64,000 nt of DNA, taken from positions 13,319,756 to 13,383,755 of the forward strand of contig NC_019880.2 in assembly GCF_002234675.1 (NCBI RefSeq), given 5' to 3'. The notes beneath the pieces are model-generated. The model searched no databases, was not told where the DNA came from, and saw only the letters and a list, made by a program, of their open reading frames with translations. Both the position numbers and the translations under genes were made by a program. Origin of the DNA: Oryzias latipes. Its lineage: Eukaryota > Chordata > Actinopteri > Beloniformes > Adrianichthyidae. Each line of letters begins with the position of its first letter. Position 1 is the first letter of the stretch. This document shows, piece after piece, positions 1 to 35,235 of the stretch.

Positions 1-444
1 ATATTGTGGTGTTGGTGCAGTATAAAATAACCAGTTGTTGTGCTTTTAAGCTAGCCCCCGCCACAAAGTGATTGTTTACTGTGTACATGCATGGAAATGG
101 AATTATTTCGTAGCAAGTGGAATTGAAATAAACATTTTAAAACTATTTAAATGTGAGGATTGATTTTATCCAATAGCATTAAAAACTGAACAGAGCTACT
201 AAGTTGTTTGTATTTTTAATTAAAAAAAGAGGGTGTTTCCAAGAGTAATAAAAACATTTACAGTTTGTGATCGAGTTCACTTAGTGACAGACGTGTCATA
301 CAACAGAAAGGCTTTCACTTGAATAAAATCCCTGGAATCACCATCCTGTTGTACTACAGAGGTAAACATAACCACCAAAATACTACAATGAAAGACATAT
401 TGGTTTCCAGCATGTTTTCTTTTTTTTTCTCCTATTGTCATTCA
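1..444. other. Flank downstream of tgfb3, no gene recognised
   Basis: AT-rich sequence beyond the likely tgfb3 polyadenylation site. The reading frames here are short and have no recognisable domain. In other vertebrates ttll5 lies on this side, but no ttll5 exon was recognised. Confidence 0.5.
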
Positions 445-458
445 TTTATTTATTTATT
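445..458 (-). terminator. tgfb3: Candidate tgfb3 polyadenylation signal
   Basis: Read on the minus strand, three overlapping AATAAA hexamers lie about 540 bases past the tgfb3 stop codon. This would give a 3' UTR of roughly 0.55 kb (about 440-1000). It is the first good hexamer cluster found downstream of the gene. Transcript data would be needed to fix the cleavage site. Confidence 0.45.
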
Positions 459-1000
459 ATTGACAGCGTTAAATCCTAGACGGTCTAGAGCTGTGGCATT
501 TACAGCTTCCAGCTGGGACATTTTTTCCAATGTGTCCTCTGCATTTGCTCTCAGCAAACCGGTCATCTTCATCCCGCTCTTTGACACATGCTGAGCGTCT
601 TCTGCGGTCTCAGTCCCGACGCCGTTACGATTATTTTAGGTCCTTCAGATTGGTCATAGCAAAACAATCATTGTTCCTCTTTTCATAAAAAAACAGGATT
701 TGATTATCATTATTTGGGAGATTTTACAGGGTTTTCAAAACACAGGAAGATAAAAAAAAAAACAGTAATACTGATGACAAAAGGCAATGCTTAGGGTTTT
801 ACAGCACTCTTGATGAAGTGGTGTCCTATCAGTCTTAGTAAATGCTGCCAATAATTGTGGGCAGAGTGGTGGACTTTTGTTTCACAAGAGATGGGCGGGT
901 CTGGAAGAACTGTACCCCACTTTTCCACCTGCCTCAGAGTAGTGCCGCGAGCCGTCTCATTCCACGTCCTTTATCTCATCAGGGCTCGAAGCCCTGAAGT

Positions 1001-10239
<9,239 letters not shown>

Positions 10240-10660
10240 ATTGCATTCACTCAAAACCGATCAAGTAAACGTAGAGAAATAAAATTGCAATAAGAAAAAA
10301 AATCTAATTCCAATTGTTATTGAATCCTTTTTAATATATATATTTTAAATTCAAGTCGTGAGTGAGTTCTGTTCCTGAAGAAATCCCATTTTCTCATGCG
10401 CTATGTCATCTTTGCAAAATGGGCAATTGCTTGGGCGCAAATCCGTACCATTTTGGAAAATATTCTCAGTTCTCCATCAAAACTCTCAATTACACTCTTC
10501 ATTACCCCTTGTGTCATTCAAGCATCTCTCCTCTTTAGCTTTATTTCAATCTCTGCGCCGTGGTGAACTTGTCTCTATTCCACGAGGGTTCCCTCCCCAT
10601 CCACTTGCGCTTTCTGGGGTCCGTGTGGCTCCGTTATCTCCCTGTAGTCCGACCTCAGAC
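10240..10660 (-). promoter_or_regulatory. tgfb3: tgfb3 5' leader with multiple upstream ATGs
   Basis: If transcription starts about 30 bases after the TATA box, the leader is about 420 bases. On the minus strand it holds nine ATGs before the real start, with first bases at about 10600, 10525, 10517, 10502, 10477, 10451, 10409, 10397 and 10389. Human TGFB3 mRNA is known for a long leader with many upstream ORFs that restrain translation. The same control is inferred here. Confidence 0.55.
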
Positions 10661-10688
10661 ACGCTCTGCGCTGAGCCCTCAGTCAGAC

Positions 10689-10711
10689 TTTATAGCTACA
10701 AGCAGTGACGT
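10689..10711 (-). promoter_or_regulatory. tgfb3: tgfb3 core promoter: CRE half-site and TATA box
   Basis: On the minus strand, ACGTCA (10706-10711) is followed after 11 bases by TATAAA (10689-10694). It lies 450 bases upstream of the tgfb3 ATG. The human TGFB3 promoter is known to combine a cAMP-response element with a TATA box, so this arrangement supports the promoter call. The CRE is a half-site (AAACGTCA), not the full palindrome. Confidence 0.7.
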
Positions 10712-10714
10712 TTT

Positions 10715-11400
10715 GGAAGGAGGGGCAGCAATTTATTGTGCTTGAACAATGGGCGCTCTTGCAATCTCAATTTAAATGATGGCATTAAATATGCTTTAAC
10801 ATTTTAAAGGTGAAAGAACTTTCGTTTTTCAAAGAAAAAAAAAGTTAGTAATGCGTAATTTATTAATCATTAATTTCCTTGTTGATTTAGTCTGGGGATC
10901 CTTAAAATGTCAAAGAAGGCGATAATAAGCCGAGATTTTGAATATTTTGGGAGGACTAAACTCAAAAGTTGCATTTGATGGAAAGTGCAAATGCAGATGG
11001 TGAAGCAACATTTATGAGGTGCACCAAGTGTGCGCAGGAGTGCAACCTGATCCGCTTTTGAGTGCTACCGTTCAATGGGCCGTCTGTTTTTTAAAAGCAT
11101 GCACAACACTGACATCTAGTGGCAAAAGAAGGGAACTGTGTTCAGAATGATTTTTGTTTCTTTGCAGAAAACTGAAAATATTGTATATTTGTTTACTTTT
11201 ATCGTCAGATGGTCCCAAATAAATGTGAATTTGTGAATTATTAGCCACATCCATTTTTAAAGCTTTGCCATCCCCCTCCTTTTATTGTTTTTATAACTGT
11301 ATGGCAAATATATACTTTTTAGGTGATGTGTGTAATATTTTGAAATTAAATACAGGTGGGCAATTATAAAAACGTTAATTGATTTCCTGTCTTTTAGTCA
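10715..11400. promoter_or_regulatory. tgfb3-ift43 head-to-head intergenic region
   Basis: The two genes are transcribed away from each other from start points less than 0.9 kb apart. The middle is AT-rich and has no gene. A CTCF-like motif is visible on the minus strand at 11109-11122 (CCACTAGATGTCAG). A shared or insulated control region is inferred. Confidence 0.5.
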
Positions 11401-11456
11401 AGCAACTCGGATTCGCACGCTGATTGGTGTTGCTATGGACGCTGTTGCTATGTAAC
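11401..11456 (+). promoter_or_regulatory. ift43: ift43 promoter: tandem RFX X-box motifs and inverted CCAAT
   Basis: Two X-box-like sites lie 60-90 bases upstream of the ift43 ATG. GTTGCTATGGACGC is at 11429-11442 and GTTGCTATGTAAC at 11444-11456; the consensus is close to GTTGCCATGGCAAC. A further half-site, AGCAAC, is at 11401-11406. An inverted CCAAT (ATTGG) sits at 11423-11427. There is no TATA box. RFX factors drive ciliary genes through X-boxes close to the start site, which fits an IFT subunit. Confidence 0.75.
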
Positions 11457-11515
11457 GCGTTAGCGTCAAACAGGAGCTTGGTTTTCTGTCTTTTTCTCCT
11501 CAGCTGAGGAGAAAA

Positions 11516-25652
<14,137 letters not shown>

Positions 25653-25666
25653 CTTTGGATCCTTTA

Positions 25667-25672
25667 ATTAAA
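25667..25672 (+). terminator. ift43: Candidate ift43 polyadenylation signal (ATTAAA)
   Basis: ATTAAA lies 15 bases after the ift43 stop codon, followed by a T-rich stretch (GTTTATTTTACTACTTC). It is the nearest signal variant. A short 3' UTR ending near 25690 is inferred. Confidence 0.5.
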
Positions 25673-26689
25673 GTTTATTTTACTACTTCTTTACACAGAG
25701 TTGTATTTTTATAAATGTCTTTAAACAGTTTTGTTGCCTAACTTTTTTTGTATATAAACCCACAAGGTTTTGAATTGTTTGTTAAAAATAGCAGTCACAG
25801 ATAAACATGCCCTCTCTGTACCGACAACATTATCAACAGCAACATACAAGTCCAAGGTTGATAATCAGCTAAGCTGAAATCCACTTGATTGTGTTTAAAT
25901 TAACATTCCTCATTAAAGCCTACAACCTTATTGTTATTGACTCTGCCATTGACTTTATCTTGCAGCTCTTCGACAGGAACAGCCCCTTCTTCACTATTAT
26001 CTCAAATGCATTGAACAGAGTTCCGATTGACACCTGAGGGATTAACATACATTATACTTTTTTTACTGAATCAAGAGAATGTGAAATCTTTCTCAAAGTA
26101 GCGAGCAAATTCTACACAGGCCTGTTGAAGCACAGAGTGCAGACTGCGTTTGCTCTAATTCCCTTCAGTCATTTGTGGTTTGTTAAATATGTTGCATGTC
26201 GTGCTTCAGGCGTGCTGATTGCATGTATCAACATTCAATCTTGTCTTTGGTTCATGCGTCTGAATATAAATGCGGACCTCCAAAGTCCAGGAAGGTCTAT
26301 GAGGAAATGGTTGTAACATTTACAGATGTGTGATTAAGTTTATTTCAGTGGCAGAGATCAGTCTGGTGGCATTTGGAGATGCACAGCGAAGCCCTCAAGG
26401 ACACAATGTACGCATCCAACAGCTCAATCACTGCTCATCACTTAAACATCCCGATTTTTAATTTTATTTAGCAGGCCTCGAATCAGCTTTCTTCATTTGT
26501 AATACTCAGGTTGAAGCCTTCACTCGGGATACCTGTGATCAGAATGTTTGTACAGGACATCAGAGTCTGGCACTCTCATTCTGTGAGTGATCTCAGGTCT
26601 CCATCAGACATACAAATGCACACTTTTTTTCTTCTTTGCCGCCTTCACAATTGGCTTGTTCAGCCAGACATAATGAATTCTGCCCATAT

Positions 26690-26960
26690 GCCCTGAGCAG
26701 CTGCTATGTTGCCCCTTCCTCCTGCCCCCGCCGAGCTGCGAAGTGCCCATCCATGTAGAGACAACCTCTAGCTGTCTCTCTAGAGAAGCCTAAGCCTGCT
26801 ACTCCTCCGCTGGCATCCAGCCGGTGCTGTCCGAGGTGGACGCTGGACGGACCGAGGACTCAGATTAGGGCCTGCGATCATGAGTTGCGGCCGGCCTAGA
26901 ATGATTGGCCCCGCCGTCTGCGGATCAGAGAGAGGATTAAAGGCAGACATGGATCCAAAA
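26690..26960. promoter_or_regulatory. GC-richer, repeat-poor block, possible conserved noncoding element
   Basis: A block of mixed composition about 1 kb past ift43, within AT-rich surroundings. It has no repeat words and no plausible splice-bounded exon. Such islands often align between fish. Conservation is not shown; this is an inference from composition only. Confidence 0.25.
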
Positions 26961-29900
26961 GTGCTGTTTGCCATGTGCTTGCATCCAGATTTTCAAAGTG
27001 ACCTCTCTCCCGCCTCATCCCGCTGCTTTCCTGTCCTCCTTTATTCTCTCCATGTCTCTGTGTCTACTGTACATCCTGACGCTGCAGCGGGGCAGAGGAT
27101 GACCTCTCGCTGTCCGGGTGCTGGGAATTCAATCACATCAAGTCAAAAACAACAAAAGATTTCCAGCAGAAAAAGTGGTTTATTTTTCTTTTTGGATCTT
27201 TCTGATATCATGTTTAATTTCCCAGTATAAAAACAAAATATAAAGGAGAGATTAAATCCTTTTTTTTTTTTTTACAGATTTAAAAAAAAAAAGATTCTTT
27301 CCCTTTTTTATTAACAAACCTTTTTGTTCTGCTAAAATCCGTATGAACTGACACTGATGTAAATTAATGATGGAGCTTTGTACTTAAAAGCTGCAGCTTG
27401 TTTATGCCAAATCCACTCATCTGGTTTTTATCCCGCTGCAAAGTAATACAGTTTTAGGAAAAATCCAGTAAAGGCCCACTTAAGTGTTTTCCTGCTGTCC
27501 TTCGACAGGGATCTCATAATGTATTTGATATTGGGTGCTAATTGTGAGCGCATGCAGGCTCGAGCAAATATGCTTCCAGCTCAGGCTAATATGCTGTAGT
27601 GTTGACAGAAGTTTATACATCTTATCTGTTTTCAATATCTCCCTTCCATATGGCTTAAAAGCAATATGCTGAGTCGTTAATTAAAGAAAATGGGGAGATG
27701 TGGAGATAGGTTGGGGCCCCTCCGACACAGAGTAAGGAGTGAGGACAGACAGGATAAAGCTCAAGCATTATTAGGTCCGTCTCATTTTAGCCAGGGCCGT
27801 GTGCTTGTCACAGCTTCCCTGTCAGTGACCCGGTGGGTCTGTAGCGGGTAGCACCAACTAAAACAGGATAAGTGGCAAATAGAAATCACTATTATGGCAC
27901 CTTTTACTTATAAAGTTACACATATTTGCAAGGTCAAATGGAACGACATGCAAACACAACCATATTCATTCAGAAGTCTTTGAAATAAACCTCGAAAGAG
28001 GCCACAGTACTGATATGAAACAAAGACTTCATGCTTTTTTTTTTACTTTAAAGTCCTCCACATGCGACAAACGCAGTCAAATCGATATCATTTTTGATCA
28101 AACAGGCGGTTTACCTTTGAAAATGTTAGATTAAACAGATTTTTTTAATCAGTTTTACTGCATGGTTAGAAGCCCACAGGGGGTTGTGGGAGGGGAGAGG
28201 GAGTTACATTACAAAAGTGACACAAAAGTATTTCTTTTTATAAATTTACTTTTTTTCCTATGTCATTAATTTTTTTTTTTGTTTACCCCAGGAGGGCTCA
28301 GAAATGACATGCATATGACATGGAAAGTCCCTAAACATCAGACAGCCTTCATGTTGTTAGCAAACCAGTAAATCAAAGAGTAGAAAGGTTGAAAAAAGAA
28401 ATCATTAAAAAAACAGTTTTTGGTATAAACTGTTGGGATTGGAGCATAACTCCCCGTTTTTATTTGATTCTTTATATATTTTGTTGGTGTTCTGCTGCAT
28501 GTTTGAAGGCGAGAAGAACATGAAATACAGTCAGGTTCAACATTTGTCATGTATTTTATTATTTCCCTTCCCTCACCTCTCTGTCTTGTAGGCAAGGTCC
28601 TTCATTTTTCACATGAGTGGTTTTCTTATCATTGTGGGCCCTCTCTGCTGGCCTATGAGTGACTTAAAGGCAATAAAACACAAAACATTCCGTAAAACAT
28701 GGATGCCTCTCTGGTCCGGAGGCCCTGCAATGCCTTCCCGGGAAATTATGATAATAATTCAGTGGCGGTCGGAATGACCAGGTCACTGTGAAGGTGAAGG
28801 GGCAACAGGAAAAAGGCTCATCTGGGCTCTGTGTGCAGGGACGGGTCAAGGTGGCCTGTTGGGTCTGATACCCCTGCCCCTCCTGCCCCAGCCATAAACA
28901 CTTTCCGTCGTGGAGAATGTTGGCCAGGTCCACCGCAGAACCACTTTTTTCCTGTAGGTGTTGGCGATAAAGAACTGGCTGATGGGAAAGTGATTTTGTT
29001 GGCCTCCTGGCAGCAAAGAGGCACAATGGCCGACAGAAGAAAATGTCTGAGTCGACACAAACTCTGTCTTTGCCCTCGGAGGGTCAAGTCTGTCTTGAAC
29101 TCTGTGCTTTGTAATTTTGTTCCTTCGGAGGGGAAGACAAAAGGCAAGAGGCGGGACATTTATTATTCTTTTTATTGTTGAACTGCTTGTAATTTGTGCT
29201 GCCTATTTGTTGCTGGGTGCGGGGAGGGCTGGATGTGGTCCCGCAACACCCCTGGAGTGTGTGAATGAGGCAGAGTAAGGACAGGAAGAGCGTCGAGCTC
29301 CACCACCGAGGTGCTGACAGAGTGGATAGAGGGGCTGAGGCTGCACCTGTTCCGGCCCAGCACGCTCTCAGCAGGGTCCCGTCAGGGTCTCAGCCTTCTC
29401 CTGGCATCTGTGATGGGAGCTCGGGCCAGTCCCACCTCCAGTGCTTGCTCCACCTCTTCGTAGCTTGCGGAAAGGAGAAGAGAGGCGCTGGAGGCTCCAT
29501 CTGCTGAGGGCTCGCTGCGGTCTTTGCAGCCCGCCTGGGGAAAGGGGTTGGTGGGCCTGTGTGACTCTGCCACAGGGTCTCACAGTGGTAGACCACAGCA
29601 CGGCACATCACATGTCACCTGCCAGCTGGCCAGACTTTCTCCCCTGTAAACAGAGACTAATGACCATTCAACATAGACACACACACTAAACACTTCTCCC
29701 TGAGGTGGAGTGCAGGGGGAGAGTAAGTGAAAAGGCTCTGCTTGTTTGCGTAGGAGCGCAGCCGGTTGAGGTTTTTCTTTGCAAGATTTGTGGTTATTAG
29801 AGCTTTGCAGAGGGGGCTCGCATCACAGCAGGACATTGCTAAAGCTTCTCTCAGATTCTGACCCCAAATCACAGTCCAACATTTGCCGCCTCAGTGCCAC

Positions 29901-31421
29901 ATCACAGGCCTCTGAAGTCAGCAGCTGAGCCTTTAAGTCTCTCTGGTTGGATCCCAGTCCTGAAGAACTACACAAAACAAACAACTCAGACAATGCTAAC
30001 TTTTTAAATATTCACTTCACAAAAAGTTAAGTTTGTAATGTGTCTCTGCTCAGCAAAAAAAAAACTTTGCCTCTTAAGCTCAGTTTTCCAAATATGTTCC
30101 TCATTAAAATCAAATCATTATTTAATGCATTTTGCAACTAGATAATTTCACATTTGTATTTGACCTGATGTGTCCTGAGCTTGTGCATTTATAGAAATAA
30201 TTACAAACAAGAATGCAAATAAATGAAATGCAGAATGGGATGTGACATTGAGCGTTTTTTCACAGCTAGGCAGAGAGGGGGGGAGGTCACCCAACTAGGC
30301 TGAGCTACTGGCGGCTCAAGCCCCACTGGTCCACCGCAATGACTTGGCTTAATCTACAAACTAGCAATAAATATCTGGCCATCATTTATTTTAATTCACC
30401 CCTTTCTTGCTCAGATGGAATGGATTTTTAACCTTGTATGAGAAGGACACACACATGCTGCCTGCCTTGCCTTAGCTGCTAAATTATTCTTCATTCTTCA
30501 GGGGAGAAAAAAATGGAGTCTGCCGTTGCTCAAACTGTCAGCTCCAATGAGAAGGGCGCATGAAAACGTTGCCACCAAACCCGAGGATTGGAAGGGGAGT
30601 GGGCAATGCAAGACCTAGGGAGAGAAGTGGGGGTGATAGAGAAAAGGAGTAGTGGAAGTGGGGGAGTCAGCAGCCTCCAGAGTGATTTATTTGCCAAATC
30701 AGGACACAATGAGTCGATTATGAGTCCTCTAATAAGAGAGAGTGTTTGGGGACCCACTAATTGGGCATGATTGAGTTGCAGTCTGGGAGCCGGGCGAAAA
30801 GGGAACCTGGTCGGCGGCTGTCATGCAATCATCAGCTAATCAGGGCTTTGAAATTAAAACTGCGTGTTTAGGGTAGAGGACAGGATAATGGCAGGGACCT
30901 GCCAGAGGAGGCTGTGGCAGTGAATGTGTGTTCTTAACGTTTGCTTGAGTGTTTGTAAGTACAGTATGTGTGTGTGGATTCTGCAAAGGCCAGATTATGT
31001 TAAGTGTGAGTTTGGGACCTTTAAAATCTAGCTGTGGTGTGGTGCTGATCATAATAAGGAGGGTGGCTGTAATCAGCCCAGGGTTTGTGTTCATGTCTGT
31101 GTGTTTTACACAACTTAAAAAATGTGTTCCACACACATCGTAAGAGCCACCACCAATAGCTTAAGTTATGATTAAACAAAAATTTGCAACTGTAGTCTCA
31201 AATTTACATCATATTAATGTTTTTACTGATTGTCATGAGATGAGTTTGGGAGTAAAACCACTAGATTTCTTTATAAAAGATGTTAACTTCCACTCATATT
31301 TATAATAAATCCTAAATATAATTTAATAAGTCTTATTTTTGTCTGTTTTTTTAATAATAATTTCGATTGTTTTATCAATCATGAAGGAAATACTTCATCA
31401 AACAATTGTGTTTTTCCATCG

Positions 31422-31437
31422 CCGCTAGGGGGCAGTG
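31422..31437 (+). promoter_or_regulatory. Strong CTCF-like motif between ift43 and gpatch2l
   Basis: CCGCTAGGGGGCAGTG matches the CTCF core (CCGCNAGGGGGCAG-like) at essentially every informative position. It stands in the middle of the gene-free interval. Boundary or insulator function is inferred from the motif alone. Confidence 0.55.
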
Positions 31438-33199
31438 TTTCACCGTAATCCATCGTGAGAGAGATGACAGGTGCTTCCCCTGTCTGTCCTCCACGCAAAC
31501 AGATGCAAAATAAGACCGACTTCACCTGCCTGCATCTTTCTGCTATGTAAGAAAGTAATACGACACCTTAATAAAGACAGAACAGGAAAGAGAAAACAAG
31601 AAGTGGGAAAAAATAAGAAATAAACGGTCAAAATTATAAAACCCAAAAAACATGCTGCAGTTATAACAAAAATCCCTTTGGCATCTGTGTTGATTCACAT
31701 CCCCTCAGTAGCTTTTTTTTGTTCTTTTGAAGAATTCAACATTTTCCTGTAAAGTTGTTATCATGTAACTTATATGTAAATGGGAAAAAAGCAGTTTTGT
31801 TTTGTTGAGAAAGTTAATTCTTGAAAAATATAATTTTAAAACAAAACAAACAAAAAAAATCACCCCTTTTATTTTATTTTTTTTAATTATAAAATAAACA
31901 TTTTCATGACTTAATTCAAAATCCTATGAACATTTATATCAAACGAACTATTTTAAAACATATTTTAGGTTTGTCAATTATCTTTAATTAAATAAATTAT
32001 TATATAATTAATTTGTGTTTTTTTAATCCAAGCATTAATGCTAAACAATGATTCAAGCAATGAAATCAAATAACAGGAACAATATTTTAATAAAAAAATA
32101 AAGGTTGAATAAGTCGTTTGGTTTGCTAAGATTTCTTTTAACTAAGCTTTACTGTTATATCTATAAATTATCCACCAAACAAACAGTGTTTTTCAATCCA
32201 CCCAAGGCCTTTTCTAATTGTAAATGCACATAACGTCTAAAGGGGGCCTTACTGTAAAAACCTGAAGTGGGTTTAGGCAGAAATGGGATTAATTTCCAAA
32301 GAATGTCCTTTGCTCTTCCTCCCATAATTTCATTTGCTGGGTCTACTGGATGAATAGCCAAGCAGGCAGTGATGTGGAACTGCAGGACAGGCCTTGCGGG
32401 GCCTGTGCTGCTACACCACAGCCTTCAGGTTATGTTACCTTGATAATGTCACAGCTGCAGGAACCACACAGCCCAGCGTACAGGACACAGGAAATCCAAT
32501 TATCTGTCTTCTAATGTGTGGGAATTTTACGCTCCCCTTTCTTAGACTTTGGCTTTGGTTGTGCCTGAGGGCAAACTTACCTGACAGGGATTCCTGGGAC
32601 TGTTATTTATTTATTTTCAAGGGAAAAAGCTTCTTTGACTGGAATCAATACTGTTGTACGATATTCAGAGAAACTGAAATAAAACTTTTTTTGGCAACAG
32701 TGTTAAGTTAAAAGTAAAAATTTTATCTTATACCTTTGCCAAAATGTTCTCATTTCTACATAGACACACATCAGTCGTGTTTTTGTATTTTTAGCTGGAC
32801 AGTGGAGCAGGTTTCATCACTTCACCTGCCTGGACTCTTATTTGATTTAATTAAAAGGAAGAACGAGCATCAATTTCAGCTTGGTGGCGGGGAGATGACA
32901 GTACACAAATTGAAAGTAAGCATCTCAGTGCAGCAGGGAGGGGGCTGATCCATCATTAACATGGGAGACAATTCTGTGTGCAATGTAACAAGATTAGGAA
33001 CATTATCAGCACCCTGCTGCTGTGCATAAAACCCCGATGCAGGAAAAAAACCTGTCAGTACAGAACGAGACAAGCTGCTAAATGTAGAAAATCTATCGTG
33101 GCTTTGTGACATATGTTCATCAAAAAGTGGGATTTCTATTGTTTGTTATTTTAGCATGTTTTATAAAACTTTACTCTCATTGCATTTGGTTTGGGGCCC

Positions 33200-33266
33200 G
33201 TCCCAAGGAATGTGAATGCGCTCGTGGAGGAGCCAAATAAAGATCTCTCTATCTATCTATCTATCT
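33200..33266 (+). repeat. Repeat tail with (ATCT)n microsatellite
   Basis: The stretch CGTGGAGGAGCCAAATAAAG followed by ATCTCTCT and four to five ATCT units looks like the 3' tail of a retrotransposed element. The body of the element is not recognisable. Confidence 0.4.
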
Positions 33267-35019
33267 TGTTGGTGAACAGCAAAGACAGATGAGTCTGTGT
33301 CGTGCCAAGCAGGTTTCCTCCATTGGATTAGTAGAGCTGAGATTGGGATGGAGATCTGTCCATGTGCCAAAAGCCCATTAGGTAGACTGGTTTGCCAATA
33401 CCAAAACAGGCGGAGGATTCCCCCTCAGTGAATCCGGACCGGTCTCAACAGCGGAGGACATCTGAAGCAATAAACTGCTCTGCCACACTAACAAGCAATG
33501 AACATTTATCAGCTGTGATACGAGGAGGGCTTAACAGCTTATTATTTAGCTTTGCTTTAATAGTTCTGTAAATACAAAAACTCTGCAAATGGCTTTGTGT
33601 CAAAATGTACTTCATCACTATTTCTATCACTGCAAGTGGCTGTGTTTTGTAGACAGGTATCGTGTTTTCTTGTGAGAGACATGTCAGTGGACACCAGGGG
33701 CCCTTCTTCAACCAACTATACAAATGGGCACGAGTGCGAAGAGCTGAGGAGATGTTATCAATCACCCACGGTGTCTCAGCACAGGAGCTGCTGGTGTCTG
33801 CAGAGAGTCCCACTCCTACTGATTCATATAAAATGCTGTGTGATGTATTGGAGCAGATGAGCGGGGGGCCTTTCTCTGACACATTGACGGACAGCTCATT
33901 TGACAGCCCCAGGAAAGTGTGCAGGGAAGTTTCAATCTAATCTAATGCTGTTGAAGGAATGAAACTGTGGTGTGAGATTATGTTTACATGTAACATCCAC
34001 TCCAGGAAAAAGCCGACTCCATGGGAGGGAAATGATGTGAGTGACCCGTGTGGAGGAGTCTTAGACTCCACAGCTGACACCTCCTAAGCAGTGACTCCAA
34101 CCACACTCCACCTGATGATACGTGGCTACGAAAAAACAAAAACTGAAACATGATTCGGACTCATCTCTTCAGGTAAACTTTTTTTTTTGTCATGAATTAA
34201 TTATCATGGGGCTTTCCAAACAGGTAATCTGTGTCATTCAATCACTCCGCTGCAAGAGGCGGGTCTCTGGAAACAGGAGCACCTCAAAACAGTCATTAAT
34301 ATTGAGTGCAGTGCAGATCAACTTCTCTCTTCTTTTCATATGCTTATGAACCAAATGCTTCTTTCAAATCAATACTTCTTGTATTGTCTTAAGCTCAATT
34401 TTAGTGACATTAAATGAGCCAATGCTGACTTGTAAAAACCTATCCACCTAGCACGGAGGTCACACAATATATCTTTTTAATTATTTCTGAAATGCAAAAT
34501 TATTTCAGCAGAAAACTATTAAAGCCCAGGAGTCTAACACCTCCCAGTGTCTTCTTTTACGAAGATCAATCATGGAGGGCTAATTAGCCATTTAACAGCT
34601 ATTAAAAGGGACACTCAGCCCTTTTCATCATATTCCCAACATTATTGCTTCTTCCCAGTTTTTTTTTTTTTAACTTCTGAAACTTTTCTTTTGCTACACC
34701 ATGCGATTAACTTTTCACTTTCAGAGTGGCGGTCTCTCCTCTCCGTCCACATCTTATTCATAGACTGAGGTCAGCAGCTGGCCTGCAAGCGTTGAGTGTC
34801 AGCTGCTGGTTTTCCATTGAATCAGGCTATACTCGGGTGTTTAGCCCTCTGACAGGTCTGACATTGGCCTCCCAGCAGTCCGGTGACCGCAGAACCTGAT
34901 CTCAAACAATCAGGCAGCTGTGTCTGCCCAGTTTAAACTCACTGTTCCCGGACGGGGCGCACTCACCACACAGCTCTCCGTCCTCTCTCTTATAGTTTGC
35001 CGGCTTCGGCATACATTTC

Positions 35020-35235
35020 CCTTCTAATTCCATAGCAGCCTTGCAAATGTTCATATTGTCTAAGTGATCATTAAAATTTATGACTAGCTGGCTTCATCCA
35101 GCTTGCTAGGCCTCACTGGCATAAGTCATAATTATGTGATGACACTGTAAGACGAAACGTGCGCGCTGGCCCCCGCGTCCAGGCCAGTTAAATGATGCAA
35201 TTAGCCCACCTATGAGGTGAACTCTCCAAATTGGA
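35020..35235. promoter_or_regulatory. Possible conserved noncoding element with homeodomain-type words
   Basis: A repeat-poor block with several TAAT/ATTA-core words: TTCTAATTCC, CATTAAAATTTATGACTAGC, CATAATTATGTGATGAC and GATGCAATTAGCCC. The frames are closed on both strands. This is typical of developmental enhancers, but only comparison with other fish would show conservation. Confidence 0.3.

Noticed and set aside
10240..10254. Upstream start for tgfb3 at 10254 (adding SECN before MNLGKA)
   Set aside because: The codon there is TTG. The first in-frame ATG is at 10239 and begins a normal signal peptide.
33445..33882. 145-residue open frame on the minus strand in the intergenic interval
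   Set aside because: No recognisable motif, and it overlaps open frames on the other strand. More likely a GC-balanced noncoding block.
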